DNA from: Serilophus lunatus
Lineage: Eukaryota > Chordata > Aves > Passeriformes > Eurylaimidae
Assembly: GCA_013399895.1 (NCBI GenBank)
Contig: VXBA01002171.1
Span: forward strand, 345,868 to 409,867
DNA: 64,000 nt
Reading direction: 5' to 3'
Part shown: piece after piece, positions 62,261 to 64,000 of the stretch
How positions within the stretch are numbered: position 1 is the first letter of the stretch
Layout of the letters: every line of letters begins with the position of its first letter
Notes under the pieces: generated by a model
The model's input: the letters and a program-made list of their open reading frames with translations, nothing else
What the model was told of the DNA's origin: nothing
Database searches by the model: none
Made by a program: the position numbers and the translations under genes

Positions 62261-62624
62261 CTTTTTTTGTCTATCATTTAATACAACTCAGCTTCAAAGA
62301 GTGCTTAAAGCTTTACACAGTGTTTCATGAGAAAGGGGTTCCCAAGTTTCTTAGCAAAGATTCAGCAGCTGAGCTATGGAACAGGGCCTGTAATCTTTGT
62401 TTTGGTTAAAGGGAAACCAGCAAATTGAAGCAGGGTCTGCCAATTGTTGATAAAATAATTAACACTTTCTGCTAAAATAGCACAGTTCAGACTAGGACAA
62501 TTATGAAAAGGAGAAAAATGGTATAATTATCAATGGAGCCAACACCAGTGGACTATTATGGCTGCTACCCCCTAATTTGAAAAAAATAATTCATTGAAAA
62601 GTAGATTCCCGTAAATAATAATAA
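62261..62624. other. Non-coding sequence, possibly continuing the regulatory block
   Basis: AT-rich with further homeodomain-like words (AAAATAATTAACAC near 62453). No gene or repeat recognised. Confidence 0.5.
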
Positions 62625-62690
62625 CGGTCCTGATTCAGATACTCTTACTCATACTGTGCACAGTCCCTCATTCCAAGACTACTCCTGCAG
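62625..62690 (+). repeat. Likely ancient sauropsid interspersed repeat fragment
   Basis: GGTCCTGATTCAGATACTC, TTACTCATACTG, CAGTCCCTCATTCCAAG, then ACTACTCCTG, follow a well-known ancient reptile/bird repeat that reads GATCCTGATTCAG..., CTTACTCATACTGAG, TAGTCCCTTATTCCA and GTAGTCCCATTG. The class is uncertain to me. It lies inside the AT-rich candidate regulatory region. Confidence 0.45.
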
Positions 62691-64000
62691 GCCTAATTTA
62701 AATAACAGGGCAAATTGCATCAGCTCAATTTAAATTGATCTGAAAATCAATTTAATTAAACCATGGCCAATCTCAGTGTGAACACTCCTGCTTCATTTTA
62801 ACTTACACCTATTTCCAATTGATCAAGGATTTGATCCAGTAGAGGAGTTTGGATAAAGCCACCCTTATTCCAGGATTTCCACTGTTTTTAATGCACCTTT
62901 CCTGTTTAAATGAGGTTAAATAAGACGCAAAAATAACAATTTATTTTTGACAGCTCCTTTCTAACATTTTTATTGACAAATTTATTAAAATGCGAGAATT
63001 GTCTTAAAAGCCAGCAGAAACTCAAGGCCTTGTTTGCCATTGCTGGCAAATCCTCCCCTCCTTTTTGGAACAGAACTGGGCAGCACTGTGAAAGCCATAT
63101 TCCCACAATTCCTCATCTCCCTCTTTCTACCACAGTAGATTTGTACTCCTATTTGGCCAAAACTCTACTGTCACATTGAGCCAAAGGAATATTTTTATTT
63201 TTAACTGATTCAGCTGTTTTCTTATGAGCAGAGCTGAAATGGCAAGTAGCTACTTTTTGTTTAAGAAAAAAAAAAAAGCCTCATGATAAAAATATTAAAC
63301 TATGCACTGTACGTGCAAATTGACATTGTGAGTATCCAGGCTTGGCCAATTTCCTGGGACCAAAATGTTTGGCTCTAATCCTCATTTAAACAGCCTACAG
63401 GACCAAATAGTTTTGCTTTCTCTTTACTCCAGACCCCATACCAAACATTAAATGCCTAACTAATAAAACCTAGAGCAATGTGGTATTATTTGCCTCACAT
63501 GGAATGCTAAGTGATATATATATAAAAGCATATAAATATTTTTTTTAAAAGTAAATGGGGAACATGCACTGTAAAATCAAAAGTCTCTACAGTAATCTTC
63601 AGATAAACACAACTGGTTGCTGTTAAGAAAATGGCCCAGAGGGGATTATCTAAAATACTGTTACGCTGCTGACAACTTGGCTGTCTCTTTTTTTATTATT
63701 TTATTATATTCTTACTTAGTGCTCTATTCTGTCATCTGCTACAATTTCAGATTGGTCTTTTCTTCTCAGTTAGTTCAAGTTCTCAAACACTAATGGGGTC
63801 AATTGGCTCAGATTTCAAGTAAAGATGCAAAAAGTAGAAAAGGGCACATTTCTGACTGGGATGTTTTTAACATTTGGGGTCTTCAGGAATGAAAAAGCAA
63901 ATTGGAGGCAGAGGGTTTGACTTTCTATCTGAAAACAAACAATGACATTTTAAAAGCAAGCTGGACTGCTTTGAATACAACTGATAAACCCACTCAGCCA
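62691..64000. other. Non-coding sequence to the window end
   Basis: AT-rich, including AATTTAAATTGATC and CAATTTAATTAAACC near 62730-62760, a short TA run near 63514-63522 and an A12 tract near 63266. No open frame above 68 codons and no gene recognised. Confidence 0.6.

Noticed and set aside
1..64000. CRISPR array, operon, prophage or other prokaryotic system
   Set aside because: Repeat content and gene sparsity are those of a vertebrate; no regularly spaced repeats or compact gene clusters occur.

Overview
This 64 kb window is non-coding DNA from a vertebrate, most likely a bird. Three clear CR1 LINE copies, with 3' ends of the avian/crocodilian type (degenerate ATTCTATGATTCTATG tails, one with a remnant of the ORF2 reverse-transcriptase C-terminus), sit among several much older, eroded MIR-type SINE fragments. 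There are no mammalian L1 or Alu copies, no bacterial-style gene packing, and no CpG island. The sequence is AT-rich and CpG-poor by eye. A crocodilian or turtle source cannot be excluded.

I find no protein-coding gene, exon, tRNA, rRNA or recognisable microRNA. The longest open frame is 166 codons (minus strand, 55369-55869); it matches no domain I know and is within reach of chance for this much AT-rich DNA. The window is best read as intergenic or intronic DNA, probably part of a gene desert or a long intron.

Layout. 1-10.8 kb: unique sequence with a possible decayed CR1 fragment near 3.7 kb and a small CpG pocket near 6.6 kb. 10.8-22.6 kb: the three good CR1 copies (10791-11114 minus, 16908-17094 plus, 21911-22578 minus) and two MIR fragments (11650-11785, 18070-18205). 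22.6-47 kb: mostly unique, with a MIR at 31908-32030, tRNA-like SINE remnants, a 40-nt all-purine tract at 34181 and a large compound hairpin at 37255-37306. 47-54 kb: two good minus-strand MIRs (47175-47290, 53229-53337), small tandem repeats, and a CpG- and motif-bearing block at 52130-52560. 57.6-57.9 kb and 61.9-62.8 kb: AT-rich stretches dense in homeodomain/POU-type sites with dyad symmetry, the best candidates here for conserved enhancers.

The least expected pattern is a set of perfect short inverted repeats. Several have exact 10-bp arms around 5-9 nt loops, and one is a 20-bp, two-part hairpin. I found more than a rough random expectation predicts. Local template-switch mutation is one explanation and structured RNA or dyad protein sites are others; none is proven here. 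I did not find an undescribed multi-gene system.
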